From an uncultured Pelagibacteraceae bacterium (GTDB lineage Bacteria > Pseudomonadota > Alphaproteobacteria > Pelagibacterales > Pelagibacteraceae): a stretch of 64,000 nucleotides of DNA. Positions 27,735-37,000 of this stretch are shown here, one piece after another. A program made the position numbers and the translations under genes. Each line of letters begins with the position of its first letter. Position 1 is the stretch's first letter. The stretch lies in contig CACMZL010000006.1 of assembly GCA_902618205.1 (NCBI GenBank), positions 1 through 64,000 of the forward strand, read 5' to 3'. Below the pieces are notes generated by a model that was not told the origin of the DNA, ran no database searches, and was given only the letters and a program-made list of their open reading frames with translations.

Positions 27735-28764
27735 AAATATTTTAAAAGTAATTAAGTCAAATGGATATAAATATATTGATCTTGATACAGTAATTGACAC
27801 GAATTTAATATTGGAAAGATCAGGAGAAAATTTTAGAAGATTTATCTTTTCCTTTAATGATCAATTAGGAAATGAACTTTGTTTGAGACCTGATTTAACA
27901 ATTGCATCTTGTGTTAGATATTTAAACCAAAATAAGAAAAGTAGTGAAAAAATTTTTTATAGTGGTCAAGCATTTAGAAAAGGATTAAATAAAAAAGACT
28001 CTGTTATTAGAAATCAAATTGGTTTTGAAATATTGGGATCATTTACTGAAAAAAAAGATGATAAAAAAATAATAGAAACTTCACTAAAAACAATATCAAA
28101 AATTAAATATAAAAGTGGAAATTTAGTAATAGGCAACATAGAAATTTTTAGACTTTTGTTGGATAAATTGGATTGTCCCGCAAGATGGAAATTAAGATTA
28201 AAACGTCATTTTTGGAGAGAAAAATATTTTAATGATTTACTAAAAAGATTGGAGACCAACTCTGATATTGATCCAACAATTGTTGAGGTAGATAAAAGGA
28301 AATATACTAGAATGATTAATGGAAACCTAAAAAAAGATGTTGCAGGAAGATCAATAGAGGAAATTTTATTAAGATTTGACTCAAAAATTAAAGATCCAAG
28401 AAGAACAAAAAAAGGAAGTAATGTAGTAAAAATTTTAAAAGAATACTTAAAAATTGAGTGTCCTATTAATCAAGCATCTAAAAAGTTAAATTTATTTTTT
28501 AAAAAAAATAAAATTAATCTTAGGATTCAGGATGATTATTTCCCAATAACTAAAAATAAAATTAATAAATTAAACGTTAGATTTAATTCTTCTTTTGGAA
28601 GACATCTCGAATATTACACTGGCTTGGTTTTTAAGATTGATATTAAATCAAAGTCTGAGAAGTTGAATATTAGAGGTGGAAGATATGACTCTTTAATTAA
28701 AGATCTTGGTTTTAAAAAAAATATCCCAGCTGTTGGAGCAGCAATTAACTTAAAAAAAATATGA
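27712..28764 (+). CDS. hisZ: ATP phosphoribosyltransferase regulatory subunit
   Basis: 350 residues from ATG 27712, with AAGGAG about 10 bases upstream inside hisS. HisZ is a catalytically silent HisRS-like protein that binds short-form HisG and makes it histidine-sensitive. Synthetase-like segments LRPDLTIASCVRYL, FYSGQAFRK and YYTGLVFKI are visible, and it lacks the HisRS anticodon domain. It overlaps both hisS and the sulfotransferase gene (4 bases), and its partner hisG lies one gene downstream. Confidence 0.88.
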   Translation: MKSRNLSENILKVIKSNGYKYIDLDTVIDTNLILERSGENFRRFIFSFNDQLGNELCLRPDLTIASCVRYLNQNKKSSEKIFYSGQAFRKGLNKKDSVIRNQIGFEILGSFTEKKDDKKIIETSLKTISKIKYKSGNLVIGNIEIFRLLLDKLDCPARWKLRLKRHFWREKYFNDLLKRLETNSDIDPTIVEVDKRKYTRMINGNLKKDVAGRSIEEILLRFDSKIKDPRRTKKGSNVVKILKEYLKIECPINQASKKLNLFFKKNKINLRIQDDYFPITKNKINKLNVRFNSSFGRHLEYYTGLVFKIDIKSKSEKLNIRGGRYDSLIKDLGFKKNIPAVGAAINLKKI

Positions 28765-29555
28765 TAATTTGGTTAGCCTCATATCCCAAAAGTGGAAATA
28801 CTTGGTTGAGATCTTTATTGGCAAGTTATTATTTTTCACCTAATGGGAGTTTCAATTTTGGCATGTTAAACAATATTGATCAATTTCCTTCACCAAAATA
28901 TTTTGAGTACGTTAAAAATAGTATTGTAGAGCCAGAGGATTTTTCTAAATATTGGATAGAGAAACAAATTGATATCAACAAAGATAAAAAAATAAGAATT
29001 TTTAAAACACATGCTGCTAATTGTAAAATCAATGAAAATCCTTTTACAGATAGCAAAAATACTCTTGGAGCAATTTATATATTAAGAGATCCAAGAAACT
29101 TAATAACTTCTTTATCAAATCATTACCAATTGAGCTTAGAAGATTCATTAAAATTTATGATCAGTGAAAAAAAAGCTTTAGTGGATAGAGAAAATGAAAA
29201 ATTTAAAGCTTTTGTCCCTTTATTTTCTTGGAGTTTTCATGTCCGGTCTTGGGTAGAAAATAAATCTTTTAGGACAATAATTATCAGATATGAGGATTTA
29301 ACTAACGAAACTTTTTCTACTTTTAAAAAAATAATTGAATTTATTAACAAAATTACAAATAACACAAAAAAATTTGACAGAGAGAAAGCTAAAAAAGTAA
29401 TTTCAAATTGTAACTTTGAAAATTTACAAAGTCTTGAGAAGAGTAATGGATTTTTTGAGGCTTTAACTAAGAAAAATTCTAAAGAAAAAATTAGATTTTT
29501 TAATTTAGGAAAAAAAAATGATTATAGAAAATTACTAGATAAAGATTTAAAATGA
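28761..29555 (+). CDS. Sulfotransferase-family protein
   Basis: 264 residues. The PAPS 5'-phosphosulfate loop is clear at the start (SYPKSGNTWLRSLLAS, residues 7-22), with a 3'-phosphate motif in YILRDPRNLITSLSNHY and a C-terminal IRFFNLGKKNDYRKLL segment like the GxxxDWK region. It would transfer sulfate from PAPS to an unknown hydroxyl. It sits between hisZ and hisG with an ATGA overlap on one side, an unusual guest in a histidine unit; its codon use looks like its neighbours. Confidence 0.82.
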   Translation: MIIWLASYPKSGNTWLRSLLASYYFSPNGSFNFGMLNNIDQFPSPKYFEYVKNSIVEPEDFSKYWIEKQIDINKDKKIRIFKTHAANCKINENPFTDSKNTLGAIYILRDPRNLITSLSNHYQLSLEDSLKFMISEKKALVDRENEKFKAFVPLFSWSFHVRSWVENKSFRTIIIRYEDLTNETFSTFKKIIEFINKITNNTKKFDREKAKKVISNCNFENLQSLEKSNGFFEALTKKNSKEKIRFFNLGKKNDYRKLLDKDLK

Positions 29556-29591
29556 ATGATATATTTCAAGAGGAGTTGGTTAAATATAAAT

Positions 29592-30263
29592 ATGAGTAAA
29601 AATATAATTAAGATTGGCATACCAAGTAAAGGACGATTACGATTAGGTGTTTTAGATATTTTTAAGAAAAAAAAGTTAAAAATTCTTTCTGAAAGAGGTG
29701 AGAGAGATTTGTTTGGTTTTATTAAAGGAAAGAAAAATATAGTTATTAATTATCTGCATGCTAGAGAAATAATAGAACGTCTTGCAGATGGGTCATTAGA
29801 TATTGGCTTTTCCGGATATGATTTATTAATGGAAAGCGAAATTAACATTCAAAAAAAGGTGATTGTAAAAAAAAAGTACAATTTTGGAGAAGCTACATTA
29901 GTAGTTGCAATCCCAGATGATTGGATAGATGTACAGACAATGCCTGACCTTGAAGAAATAGCTTTTGAATTTAAAGATAAAAAAAGAAATAGATTACGTA
30001 TAGCTACAAAATACCCTAATCTAACTAGAGAATTCATGTTCTCAAGAGGAGTTACACAATTTAAATTGGTGAAGAGCCTTGGCGCAACAGAGATATATCC
30101 ATTTACTGGATCATCAGAAATTATAACTGATATTACTTCAACGGGAGCAACTTTAAAAGCCAATAAATTAAGGATATTAAAAGATGGAATAATTCTTAAA
30201 TCTCAAGCTTGTTTAATGACCTCAAAAAAAAATAAAGAAGTAAAACTTTTAAAAGTATTTTAA
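29592..30263 (+). CDS. hisG: ATP phosphoribosyltransferase, short form
   Basis: 223 residues from the ATG at 29592 (MSKNIIKIGIPSKGRLR). A longer reading from 29556 adds 12 residues without homology-like character. First step of histidine synthesis: ATP plus PRPP. The catalytic core is present (DIGFSGYDLLMES, TGSSEIITDITSTGATL with the PRPP loop), and the C-terminal ACT-like regulatory domain is missing, which fits the need for HisZ encoded upstream. An AGGAG lies about 16 bases before the chosen start, rather far. Confidence 0.9.
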   Translation: MSKNIIKIGIPSKGRLRLGVLDIFKKKKLKILSERGERDLFGFIKGKKNIVINYLHAREIIERLADGSLDIGFSGYDLLMESEINIQKKVIVKKKYNFGEATLVVAIPDDWIDVQTMPDLEEIAFEFKDKKRNRLRIATKYPNLTREFMFSRGVTQFKLVKSLGATEIYPFTGSSEIITDITSTGATLKANKLRILKDGIILKSQACLMTSKKNKEVKLLKVF

Positions 30264-30304
30264 ATAAACTTTAAATATTCTTAAGTAAGTGTAACATACG
30301 AATC

Positions 30305-31399
30305 ATGGATATAATTTTAATAATTATTTTAGCTTCAATATTAATAGCGACTTTATTTATCCTTTATTTAAACATTAAATCAAATATAAAAAAAGAGGAT
30401 GAAAACAAAGCTGATGAGATAGCTAATCTAAATGCCGAAATAATTAAATTAAAAGATAGTTTAAATACTACTATAAATACATCTTTAAGTTCGATGTCTT
30501 CATCTTTTAACAATCTTTCAACTGGTGTTACGAAAGATATGACAGCAGCTCTGACAAAAGTTGATGAGAAAGTTGCAGCTTTTAATTCCCAAGTTGAAAA
30601 TTTAAACGAAAGTCAGAAAGGCATTAATAAAATTTTAGCTGGAGTGAAAAAGTATGGAACTTTAGCTGAGTTTAGCCTGGGCTCACTTATTAAGGATTTA
30701 CTACCTTCTTCACAGTACCTTTCAAATGTAAAAATGAAGGAGGAAACTAGCGAAAATGTTGAATTTGCTATAAAACTTCAAGAGGGTGTATTGGTTCCGG
30801 TTGATAGCCATTTTCCTGTTGAGAGATTTAAAGCTATTCAAGATGCTCATCAAGAAGACGATAAAAAAGCTATTGCGGATGCAAGAACTAAACTTGCAAA
30901 AGCTTTTAAAGAAAAAGCCAAGAGTATAAATGAAAAATATATTGTCCCACCTAAAACCACTGATTTTGCAATTGTGTATGCGCCAACAGAGAGTTTGTTT
31001 TTAGAGTTAGCTAATTATCAAGATCCAAATACTAAAGAATTATTGAGCCAAGAGTTAATGAAAAAATATAAAGTAACTGTTATGGGACCAAATAATTTAT
31101 CTGGGTATCTACAATCATTACACATGGGTTTTCAAACATTAAAAGTTCAAAAACACGCAACAGAAATATATGATCATTTAAAAACAATAAGTACTAGATT
31201 TACAAAACACTTTGATGGAATTGTTAATCTCAGAAAAAAGTTAGAAGAGGCAATGACAGTTGTTGATAAATTTGGAACAGATGCAAGATCTATTAAAAGA
31301 ACATTAGAAAATATAAAAGATCCCGAGCAAATTGAAAAAGCTATTGAAACAGAAAATGTCGAGAAATTCGAGGATATTCCAAGACAAGCAAAAAATTAA
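30305..31399 (+). CDS. rmuC: DNA recombination protein RmuC
   Basis: 364 residues. N-terminal membrane helix (residues 3-24), a coiled-coil region to about residue 110, then the RmuC domain (GTLAEFSLGSLIKDLLPSSQY, PVDSHFPVERFKAI, VPPKTTDFAIVYAPTESLFLE, MGPNNLSGYLQSLHMGFQTL). RmuC is a PD-(D/E)XK-related protein that limits inversions at repeats. 24 bases upstream of the next nuclease gene, forming a run of three DNA-processing genes. Confidence 0.92.
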   Translation: MDIILIIILASILIATLFILYLNIKSNIKKEDENKADEIANLNAEIIKLKDSLNTTINTSLSSMSSSFNNLSTGVTKDMTAALTKVDEKVAAFNSQVENLNESQKGINKILAGVKKYGTLAEFSLGSLIKDLLPSSQYLSNVKMKEETSENVEFAIKLQEGVLVPVDSHFPVERFKAIQDAHQEDDKKAIADARTKLAKAFKEKAKSINEKYIVPPKTTDFAIVYAPTESLFLELANYQDPNTKELLSQELMKKYKVTVMGPNNLSGYLQSLHMGFQTLKVQKHATEIYDHLKTISTRFTKHFDGIVNLRKKLEEAMTVVDKFGTDARSIKRTLENIKDPEQIEKAIETENVEKFEDIPRQAKN

Positions 31400-31423
31400 A
31401 TTAATTCTATTACAAAAAATTTA

Positions 31424-32110
31424 ATGAAATGGAATAATAAATTTAATTATCCCAAGTCTTCAAGGTCAATTGAAGATGGATACAGAAAATATTTATTAGG
31501 AGAGAACAAACTACCAAGTGTTACTACTATTCTAAGTACTACAAAGTCTGAAGAAGAGAAGGCAGCTCTTGCAAATTGGAAAGAGAGAGTAGGTGTTAAG
31601 GAAGCAAATAGAATTAAAACAGAGGCGTCATCGAGGGGTACTTCTATGCACTCTTATATTGAGGACTATTTAAGAGGAAGAATTAATGAGAGTTTTTTTG
31701 AGAGTAATGAACAATATAAAAACATGGCTAAAGAAATAATTCAAAAAGGAATTACTGGAAGACTTAACGAAGTATATGGAATGGAAGAAACTTTATATTA
31801 TCCAGATCAATATGCTGGAACAGCTGACATGATAGCAGTATACGAAGGTAAAGATGTCATTGTAGATTTTAAACAGTCTAATAAACCGAAAAAAGTAGAT
31901 TACATTCAAGATTATTTTTTGCAATTAGGAGCATATACATTAGCACATGATACTGTCCATGGAACTAAGATGAAAGCGGGTATAATATTATTATGTACTA
32001 AAGATATTTTATTCCAAGAATTTAAAATTGAGGGAGCTGAATTAGAAATGTATCAAAATTTATTTTTAGGAAGGGTTAAAAAGTTTTACGAATTGAATAA
32101 TATATCTTGA
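31424..32110 (+). CDS. PD-(D/E)XK exonuclease, MGME1/RecB-like
   Basis: 228 residues. The nuclease core shows GTSMHSYIEDY (His76), EET (E121-E122), GTADMIAVY (D135) and VIVDFKQS (D148, K150) in the order of the PD-(D/E)XK superfamily, and QDYFLQLGAYTLA is the following QxxxY motif of RecB-like nucleases. It most resembles the MGME1 type of single-strand exonuclease known from mitochondria and some phages. The role is probably DNA end processing; the family call is from motif order only. Confidence 0.78.
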   Translation: MKWNNKFNYPKSSRSIEDGYRKYLLGENKLPSVTTILSTTKSEEEKAALANWKERVGVKEANRIKTEASSRGTSMHSYIEDYLRGRINESFFESNEQYKNMAKEIIQKGITGRLNEVYGMEETLYYPDQYAGTADMIAVYEGKDVIVDFKQSNKPKKVDYIQDYFLQLGAYTLAHDTVHGTKMKAGIILLCTKDILFQEFKIEGAELEMYQNLFLGRVKKFYELNNIS

Positions 32111-32234
32111 CTTTAACTAACCAATCCATAAAAGAGCTATTAATACCTGAGCTAATCGTTTATATGCTAATGGTTAAGTCTTTAAAAAACTTTCCAAAAA
32201 CCCATAAAATATTAGCTAATTTGAGGATAAAATT

Positions 32235-33668
32235 ATGAATTTAGCAATTTGGGACATAGAATCATCGAGCGCAAGCACTGACTTCGGGAGCATCATTGAA
32301 ATTGGCGGAGTTTTAGTTGATGAGAATTTTAAAGAGAAAGACAGATTTAATTTAAGATGCAGCTTACCTGAAGGAGAAATCTTTCAGGCCATGGCGCTTA
32401 TTGTCAATAAGACATCAATAAAGCAATTAACTCAAACTAATCTTTCTCATTATCAAATGTTAGCAGAAGTTGAAAAAATATTTAAAAAGTGGAGTCCCGC
32501 AGTATTTCTTGGTTGGTCTAATATTGGATTTGATGATGAAATGATAAGAAAAGAGTTTTTTAAAGGCATTAGATATCCTTATTTAACAAATTCTGCTCCG
32601 AACAAAAGACATGATGGTATTAATATTGCTCGTGCAGCTTATGCAATAGATCCTGCAATTTTAGAAGTAGAAGTTAATGAAAAAAACAATGCAGTATTTA
32701 AATTAGAATCATTAGCTAGAATGCAAGGTATAGACTCGACCGATGCTCATAGTGCTTTAAGTGACAGTATAATGACAGCTAAAGTTTTAAACATTGTCAA
32801 AAAAAAACAACCAGAGACTTGGGAATCTTTTTTCAAAACTGCCAATAAATCTGACACTGAAACTATAATTAAGAAAGGGGAAATTATTACCTTAAATGAG
32901 TATTATTACGGCAAATCTAGACTTCATTTAGTTGCACCACTTCATCAAAAATATTGTATGCATCCAATATATGCTGGTTGGTATTATGCATTTGACTTGA
33001 GGATTGATATTGAGCCTTTATTAAATTTATCAATTAATGAGCTAAAAGTTGAAATGAAAAAGTCCCCTAAGTTCTTAAGAACTATTAGATCAAATAAGGC
33101 CCCAATTATTGTTGATGCAAAATATGGCATGAAAGCAGAACCTTATAGAGCCATGGATAAGTCATTAATTAAAAAAAGAGCAAATATTGTTAAAAATAAT
33201 GAGAAATTTTCTCAAAATATACTTCATGCATTAAGAGAAGTAGCTGAAGAAAAAGAACAGTCTAAAACACAAGAAGATATATATGCTGAGGAAAGTATTT
33301 ATACTAAATTTACATCAAACAAAGATACTGCCTTATTTCCTGCTTGGCATGCAGCATCATGGAAAGATAAACTTAAATTATTAGATAAATTTGATGATGA
33401 TCGTTTAGTAGGTTTTGGAAAAAAAATCATATATCAAGAGGCACCTGAAGTTTTACCCGAGAGTATGCTTAAATCAATAAAACGAGAAATTGCAAAGCGG
33501 ATTTTGAGTGAAAAGAAAGAAAAATGGTGGACAATTCCAACGCTCTACACAGAAATTGATACTCTTAGAGAAAAATATACTAATGAGAATGATAACGAAA
33601 AGCTATCGCTACTAGACGAGTTTAATGAATATGCAATGTCAATACAGAAAAAGTATGAAAATGTTTAA
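32235..33668 (+). CDS. sbcB: Exodeoxyribonuclease I
   Basis: 477 residues, the usual ExoI length. 3'-5' ssDNA exonuclease. DEDDh motifs: IWDIESSS (D7, E9), LGWSNIGFDDEMIRKEF and DAHSALSDS, followed by the ExoI-specific central and C-terminal regions. A GAGGAT ribosome site precedes the start. The 124 bases upstream contain only a doubtful 24-codon frame. Third of the rmuC-nuclease-sbcB run. Confidence 0.92.
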   Translation: MNLAIWDIESSSASTDFGSIIEIGGVLVDENFKEKDRFNLRCSLPEGEIFQAMALIVNKTSIKQLTQTNLSHYQMLAEVEKIFKKWSPAVFLGWSNIGFDDEMIRKEFFKGIRYPYLTNSAPNKRHDGINIARAAYAIDPAILEVEVNEKNNAVFKLESLARMQGIDSTDAHSALSDSIMTAKVLNIVKKKQPETWESFFKTANKSDTETIIKKGEIITLNEYYYGKSRLHLVAPLHQKYCMHPIYAGWYYAFDLRIDIEPLLNLSINELKVEMKKSPKFLRTIRSNKAPIIVDAKYGMKAEPYRAMDKSLIKKRANIVKNNEKFSQNILHALREVAEEKEQSKTQEDIYAEESIYTKFTSNKDTALFPAWHAASWKDKLKLLDKFDDDRLVGFGKKIIYQEAPEVLPESMLKSIKREIAKRILSEKKEKWWTIPTLYTEIDTLREKYTNENDNEKLSLLDEFNEYAMSIQKKYENV

Positions 33669-33677
33669 TGTGGATAA
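33669..33677 (-). promoter_or_regulatory. Perfect DnaA-box 9-mer upstream of trxA
   Basis: TGTGGATAA on the plus strand is TTATCCACA on the minus strand, an exact consensus DnaA box, at the very start of the 66-base sbcB-trxA gap. It could be a DnaA-linked control site for trxA or chance. Confidence 0.28.
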
Positions 33678-33734
33678 TTTTAACATTTCTCTTTTAACTA
33701 TTGATAAAAAAATTTTTATTTATATATAAAGCTT

Positions 33735-34055
33735 ATGGCAACATTAAAAGTTACAGATGAAAAATTTGAGGAACAAGTTTTAAAAAATGAGAAACCTGTT
33801 TTAGTAGACTTTTGGGCCGAATGGTGTGGACCTTGTAAAATGGTTGGACCAATTTTGGAGGAAATTTCAGAGGAGATGGCAAATGATATTGTCATTGCAA
33901 AACATGACATAGACTCAGAGCCTAACATGCCTACTAAGTATGGTGTTCGAGGAATTCCTACTATGCTTTTATTTAAAGGAGGCGAATTAAAAGCAACTAA
34001 AGTTGGAGCTACACCAAAGAGTGATATTGTTGCTTTTATAAAAGAAAATATTTAA
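33735..34055 (+). CDS. trxA: Thioredoxin
   Basis: 106 residues. Classical thioredoxin fold with active site WAEWCGPCKM (C31, C34), the buried Asp in LVDFWAEW and the cis-proline loop GIPTMLLF. General disulfide reductase of the cytoplasm. Normal length. The 3' end overlaps folC on the other strand by 4 bases. The upstream gap holds TTGATA and several TATA-like boxes close to the ATG, which could give a very short or leaderless mRNA. Confidence 0.96.
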   Translation: MATLKVTDEKFEEQVLKNEKPVLVDFWAEWCGPCKMVGPILEEISEEMANDIVIAKHDIDSEPNMPTKYGVRGIPTMLLFKGGELKATKVGATPKSDIVAFIKENI

Positions 34056-35317
34056 TTCAAATTAAGTAGCTCACCAGCAAGATACAAAGATCCAGTTATC
34101 ATTATCAAATCATCTTTCTCTGAATTAAGAGAATTCAAAGCCTCTTCAATAGATTTTTTGTAACTAACATTAGGATATTTATTTAATTTTTTCTTAAGTT
34201 CTTTACCTTTGATAGCATTTGGCTGGTTTGGAATATCGATTGTTGTAATAGAGGATATATTATGAAAATGGCTTATATATTCTTCGTGATCTTTATTAGA
34301 CATCATTCCAAGAATTAAATGCTTTTTACAATCAAGAGTGTTTAAATATTCATTAAGAGCTTTTGCACCTAAAGGATTATGTGATCCATCTAAATATAAT
34401 CTATTATTCTTACAAATATTTTTAAACTTTCCAGATTTAATTTCTTGTAGTCTTGCAATACTTTTTATCTTAGTAATACCTTCTTTAATATTTTCATCTT
34501 TTACTCCAAGTTGTAAATTTCTTACTGTAGCAATAGCAGTTGCACAATTATCAATTTGAAAATTACCTAAAAGATTTGGTTTTGGTAATTTTAAACCACC
34601 ATATTCGTCTTCATAATAAATAAAACCATTCTCATTTAATGAATAATTAAATTGATCTTTATAAACAATTTTTTTTGATTGATTATTATTAATTGTTTTT
34701 TTTATTAAATTTAAGGTTTCATCTGAGCTTTGTTTACCTACAACTATGTCTGATGTTAGTAATGATGAAGTTTTTTCATAAACAATTTTTTCAATATTCT
34801 TCTCATTTTTCGGCAACCAATCTAAATGATCTAAACCTATTGAAGTAACAATACTGGATAAATTCGTATCAATAATATTTGTTGCATCAAATCTGTGGAA
34901 TAAACCACTTTCTAAAATATTTATTTTGTCTTTAAACTTACTAGCATGATAAAGATATGCTGCAGTTAGTATTTCAAAATAAGTTATTTGTTCTCCATTA
35001 TTAACATTTTCAACTTTTATTAATAAATTAGACAATTCATCGTCAGATATTTCAACGTCGTTAAATATAAATCTCTCATTAATTCTTTGAATATGTGGGC
35101 TTGTATATATATTACAATTTATATTAGCATTCTTTAAAATTGACCTTACAGCTTGTATAGTTGAATACTTACCGTTTGTGCCAACGACTGATATAAATTT
35201 TAATTTTTTCTGTGGATTACCTAATTTACTACAAAGGTTCTTAACTCTATCTAGACTGAGATCAATTTCTTTAGGATGCAGCTTTTGCAAGCGGTTCAAT
35301 ATTGTCTGAAGTTTCAT
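34052..35317 (-). CDS. folC: Folylpolyglutamate/dihydrofolate synthase
   Basis: 421 residues. Adds glutamate to dihydropteroate and/or folates. The Mur-ligase-like P-loop is VVGTNGKYST (usual GTNGKGS, here a Tyr), followed by YTSPHIQRINERF, the EILTAAYLYHA segment, SIGLDHLDWLP and DGSHNPLGAKAL. The start lies 47 bases inside the end of accD, a long overlap that is also seen for the accD-folC pair in other Alphaproteobacteria as adjacency. Confidence 0.92.
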   Translation of the reverse strand: MKLQTILNRLQKLHPKEIDLSLDRVKNLCSKLGNPQKKLKFISVVGTNGKYSTIQAVRSILKNANINCNIYTSPHIQRINERFIFNDVEISDDELSNLLIKVENVNNGEQITYFEILTAAYLYHASKFKDKINILESGLFHRFDATNIIDTNLSSIVTSIGLDHLDWLPKNEKNIEKIVYEKTSSLLTSDIVVGKQSSDETLNLIKKTINNNQSKKIVYKDQFNYSLNENGFIYYEDEYGGLKLPKPNLLGNFQIDNCATAIATVRNLQLGVKDENIKEGITKIKSIARLQEIKSGKFKNICKNNRLYLDGSHNPLGAKALNEYLNTLDCKKHLILGMMSNKDHEEYISHFHNISSITTIDIPNQPNAIKGKELKKKLNKYPNVSYKKSIEEALNSLNSEKDDLIMITGSLYLAGELLNLN

Positions 35318-36203
35318 TTATTTGCTTTTCATTTACCGCGTTATCTTTTTTTAACAATATTGATAATAGTAAGCTTATCTCTGTTTTTAAATCTTTTCGT
35401 TCAACGATTCTGTCTACAAATCCATGCTTTTCTACAAATTCAGATGTTTGAAAGTCAGAACTAAGCTCTTCCTTAACAGTTGCTTGTATAACTCTTTTTC
35501 CTGCAAAGGCTATCAAACAACCTGGTTCAGCAAAATGAATATCTCCTAACATTGCAAATGATGCCGTAATACCACCAGCGGTTGGATCAGTAAAACAAAC
35601 TAAATAAGGAAGATTGTTTTTTTTGAGTTCATTAATAGCAAGCGTAGTTCTTGTCATATTTGCGAGTGCAATAGGAGACTCAAACATTCTTTGTCCACCC
35701 CCACAAGGAAAGAAAACAAATGGTGTTTGATTATCAATAGCGTGTTGAACCCCATAAATAATTGCTTCACCCTCTGCAGCTCCAACAGAACCACCAATGA
35801 ACTCAAAATTTATTGCTCCAGCTGTCACTTCGATACCATTTATTCTTCCTTTAGCAATCATCACAGCTGAATTTTGATTAGTTTTCTTTCGCGCAGATCT
35901 TAATCTATCTTTATAAGACTTGGTATCTACCCATCCAAGAGGATCTTCTGCAGGAATTGGTGTATCAAGTATTTCGTAAGCATCTCTTCCAAAAATAATA
36001 TCAAATCTTTGTCGACAATTAATTCTATGATGTTTTCCGCACGAGTTGCAAACCCATAAATTTTCCTCAAGATCTTTTTTTAATATCGGGCCCTTGCAAC
36101 AACTAGTCCAGTCTGAGTTTGCTACATCCTCTTTTGATGGTCTTTTTTTTAAAACTCTTTTAATTTTTTCACCAAAACTTAAAGCTTTTGTAATCCAGTT
36201 CAT
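35271..36203 (-). CDS. accD: Acetyl-CoA carboxylase carboxyltransferase subunit beta
   Basis: 310 residues. With AccA it transfers CO2 from carboxybiotin to acetyl-CoA. After RPSKEDVANSDWTSC comes an N-terminal zinc ribbon in which the usual first CxxC is an adjacent CC; the second pair, VCNSCGKHHRI, is normal. The crotonase-like core is visible (GGSVGAAEGEAI, TDPTAGGITASFAMLGD, AFAGKRVIQATVKEEL). The usual SGGARMQEG reads CGGGQRMFES. It overlaps trpA by 4 bases and folC by 47. Confidence 0.92.
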   Translation of the reverse strand: MNWITKALSFGEKIKRVLKKRPSKEDVANSDWTSCCKGPILKKDLEENLWVCNSCGKHHRINCRQRFDIIFGRDAYEILDTPIPAEDPLGWVDTKSYKDRLRSARKKTNQNSAVMIAKGRINGIEVTAGAINFEFIGGSVGAAEGEAIIYGVQHAIDNQTPFVFFPCGGGQRMFESPIALANMTRTTLAINELKKNNLPYLVCFTDPTAGGITASFAMLGDIHFAEPGCLIAFAGKRVIQATVKEELSSDFQTSEFVEKHGFVDRIVERKDLKTEISLLLSILLKKDNAVNEKQINETSDNIEPLAKAAS

Positions 36204-37000
36204 AGAATTTTACTTTTTAATTTTTTTACTAGCTTACTTACATTTGTGACAGGATTTTGTCTATGCTTTAAACTCTTACTAATTTCCTTACAAATAGCAC
36301 TTCCAACAACCAATCCATCTGCAGATTTGAGTTTACCAATTGTTTTTCCTGTGATTCCAAAACCGATAACAATCTCTTTTTTTGGATCGATTTTTTTTAT
36401 TTTGTTATAATTTTTTATTATATCTTTCGGTGATACTTTTAGTTTACCACCTGTTGTACTCAACATGGAAATAAAATAATTCATAGGATGAGAGTCTCTG
36501 ATAATTTTTTTAAGTCTTTGTATAGTTGTTGTTGGTGATAAAAGCTGAATAAAATAAATAGATTTTTTTTTACATTTTCTAGCAAAATCTATATTTTCCG
36601 GCCAGGGCAAATCTACAACTATTAATCCATTTACTCCTGAGGAATTACATTTATTTAAAAATTTGCTTTCCCCATATTGAAAAATCATATTAAAATAACC
36701 CATGAGTATAATTGGTTTATCTTTATTTAATTTTTTAAATTCTTTTACGATTTTAAAAATATCATTCATTTTAATTCCATTTTTAATTGCTCTGTATGCA
36801 CTTGTCTGGATTTGACTACCGTCTGCTACTGGTGTGTTGTGCGGAACACCTAATTCTAAAATATCAGCATCTTTTGAAATTGATTTTAATATATCTAATG
36901 ATTGTTTTTTTGAGCTATCTCCTGCAACAGTATAAGTTATTAGAGCAGCTCTATTTTCTTGTTTTGCTTTTTTAAAAGCAAGACTAATTGGATTAAGCAT
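36200..37000 (-). CDS. trpA: Tryptophan synthase alpha subunit
   Basis: 266 residues. Cleaves indole-3-glycerol phosphate to indole for TrpB. The catalytic pair sits at the canonical numbers: E49 in DILELGVP and D60 in VADGSQIQ. Phosphate-site segments GFGITGK and DGLVVGSAI are present. Odd: the signature PFSDPxADG reads PHNTPVADG and the GVTG loop reads STTGGK. It overlaps trpB by 8 bases and accD by 4. Most likely the alpha subunit, though its partner TrpB is unusual. Confidence 0.85.
   Translation of the reverse strand: MLNPISLAFKKAKQENRAALITYTVAGDSSKKQSLDILKSISKDADILELGVPHNTPVADGSQIQTSAYRAIKNGIKMNDIFKIVKEFKKLNKDKPIILMGYFNMIFQYGESKFLNKCNSSGVNGLIVVDLPWPENIDFARKCKKKSIYFIQLLSPTTTIQRLKKIIRDSHPMNYFISMLSTTGGKLKVSPKDIIKNYNKIKKIDPKKEIVIGFGITGKTIGKLKSADGLVVGSAICKEISKSLKHRQNPVTNVSKLVKKLKSKIL

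Noticed and set aside
32164-32238. 24-codon frame overlapping the sbcB start
   Set aside because: It ends TGA over the sbcB ATG as coupled genes do, but it has no ribosome site or recognisable character.
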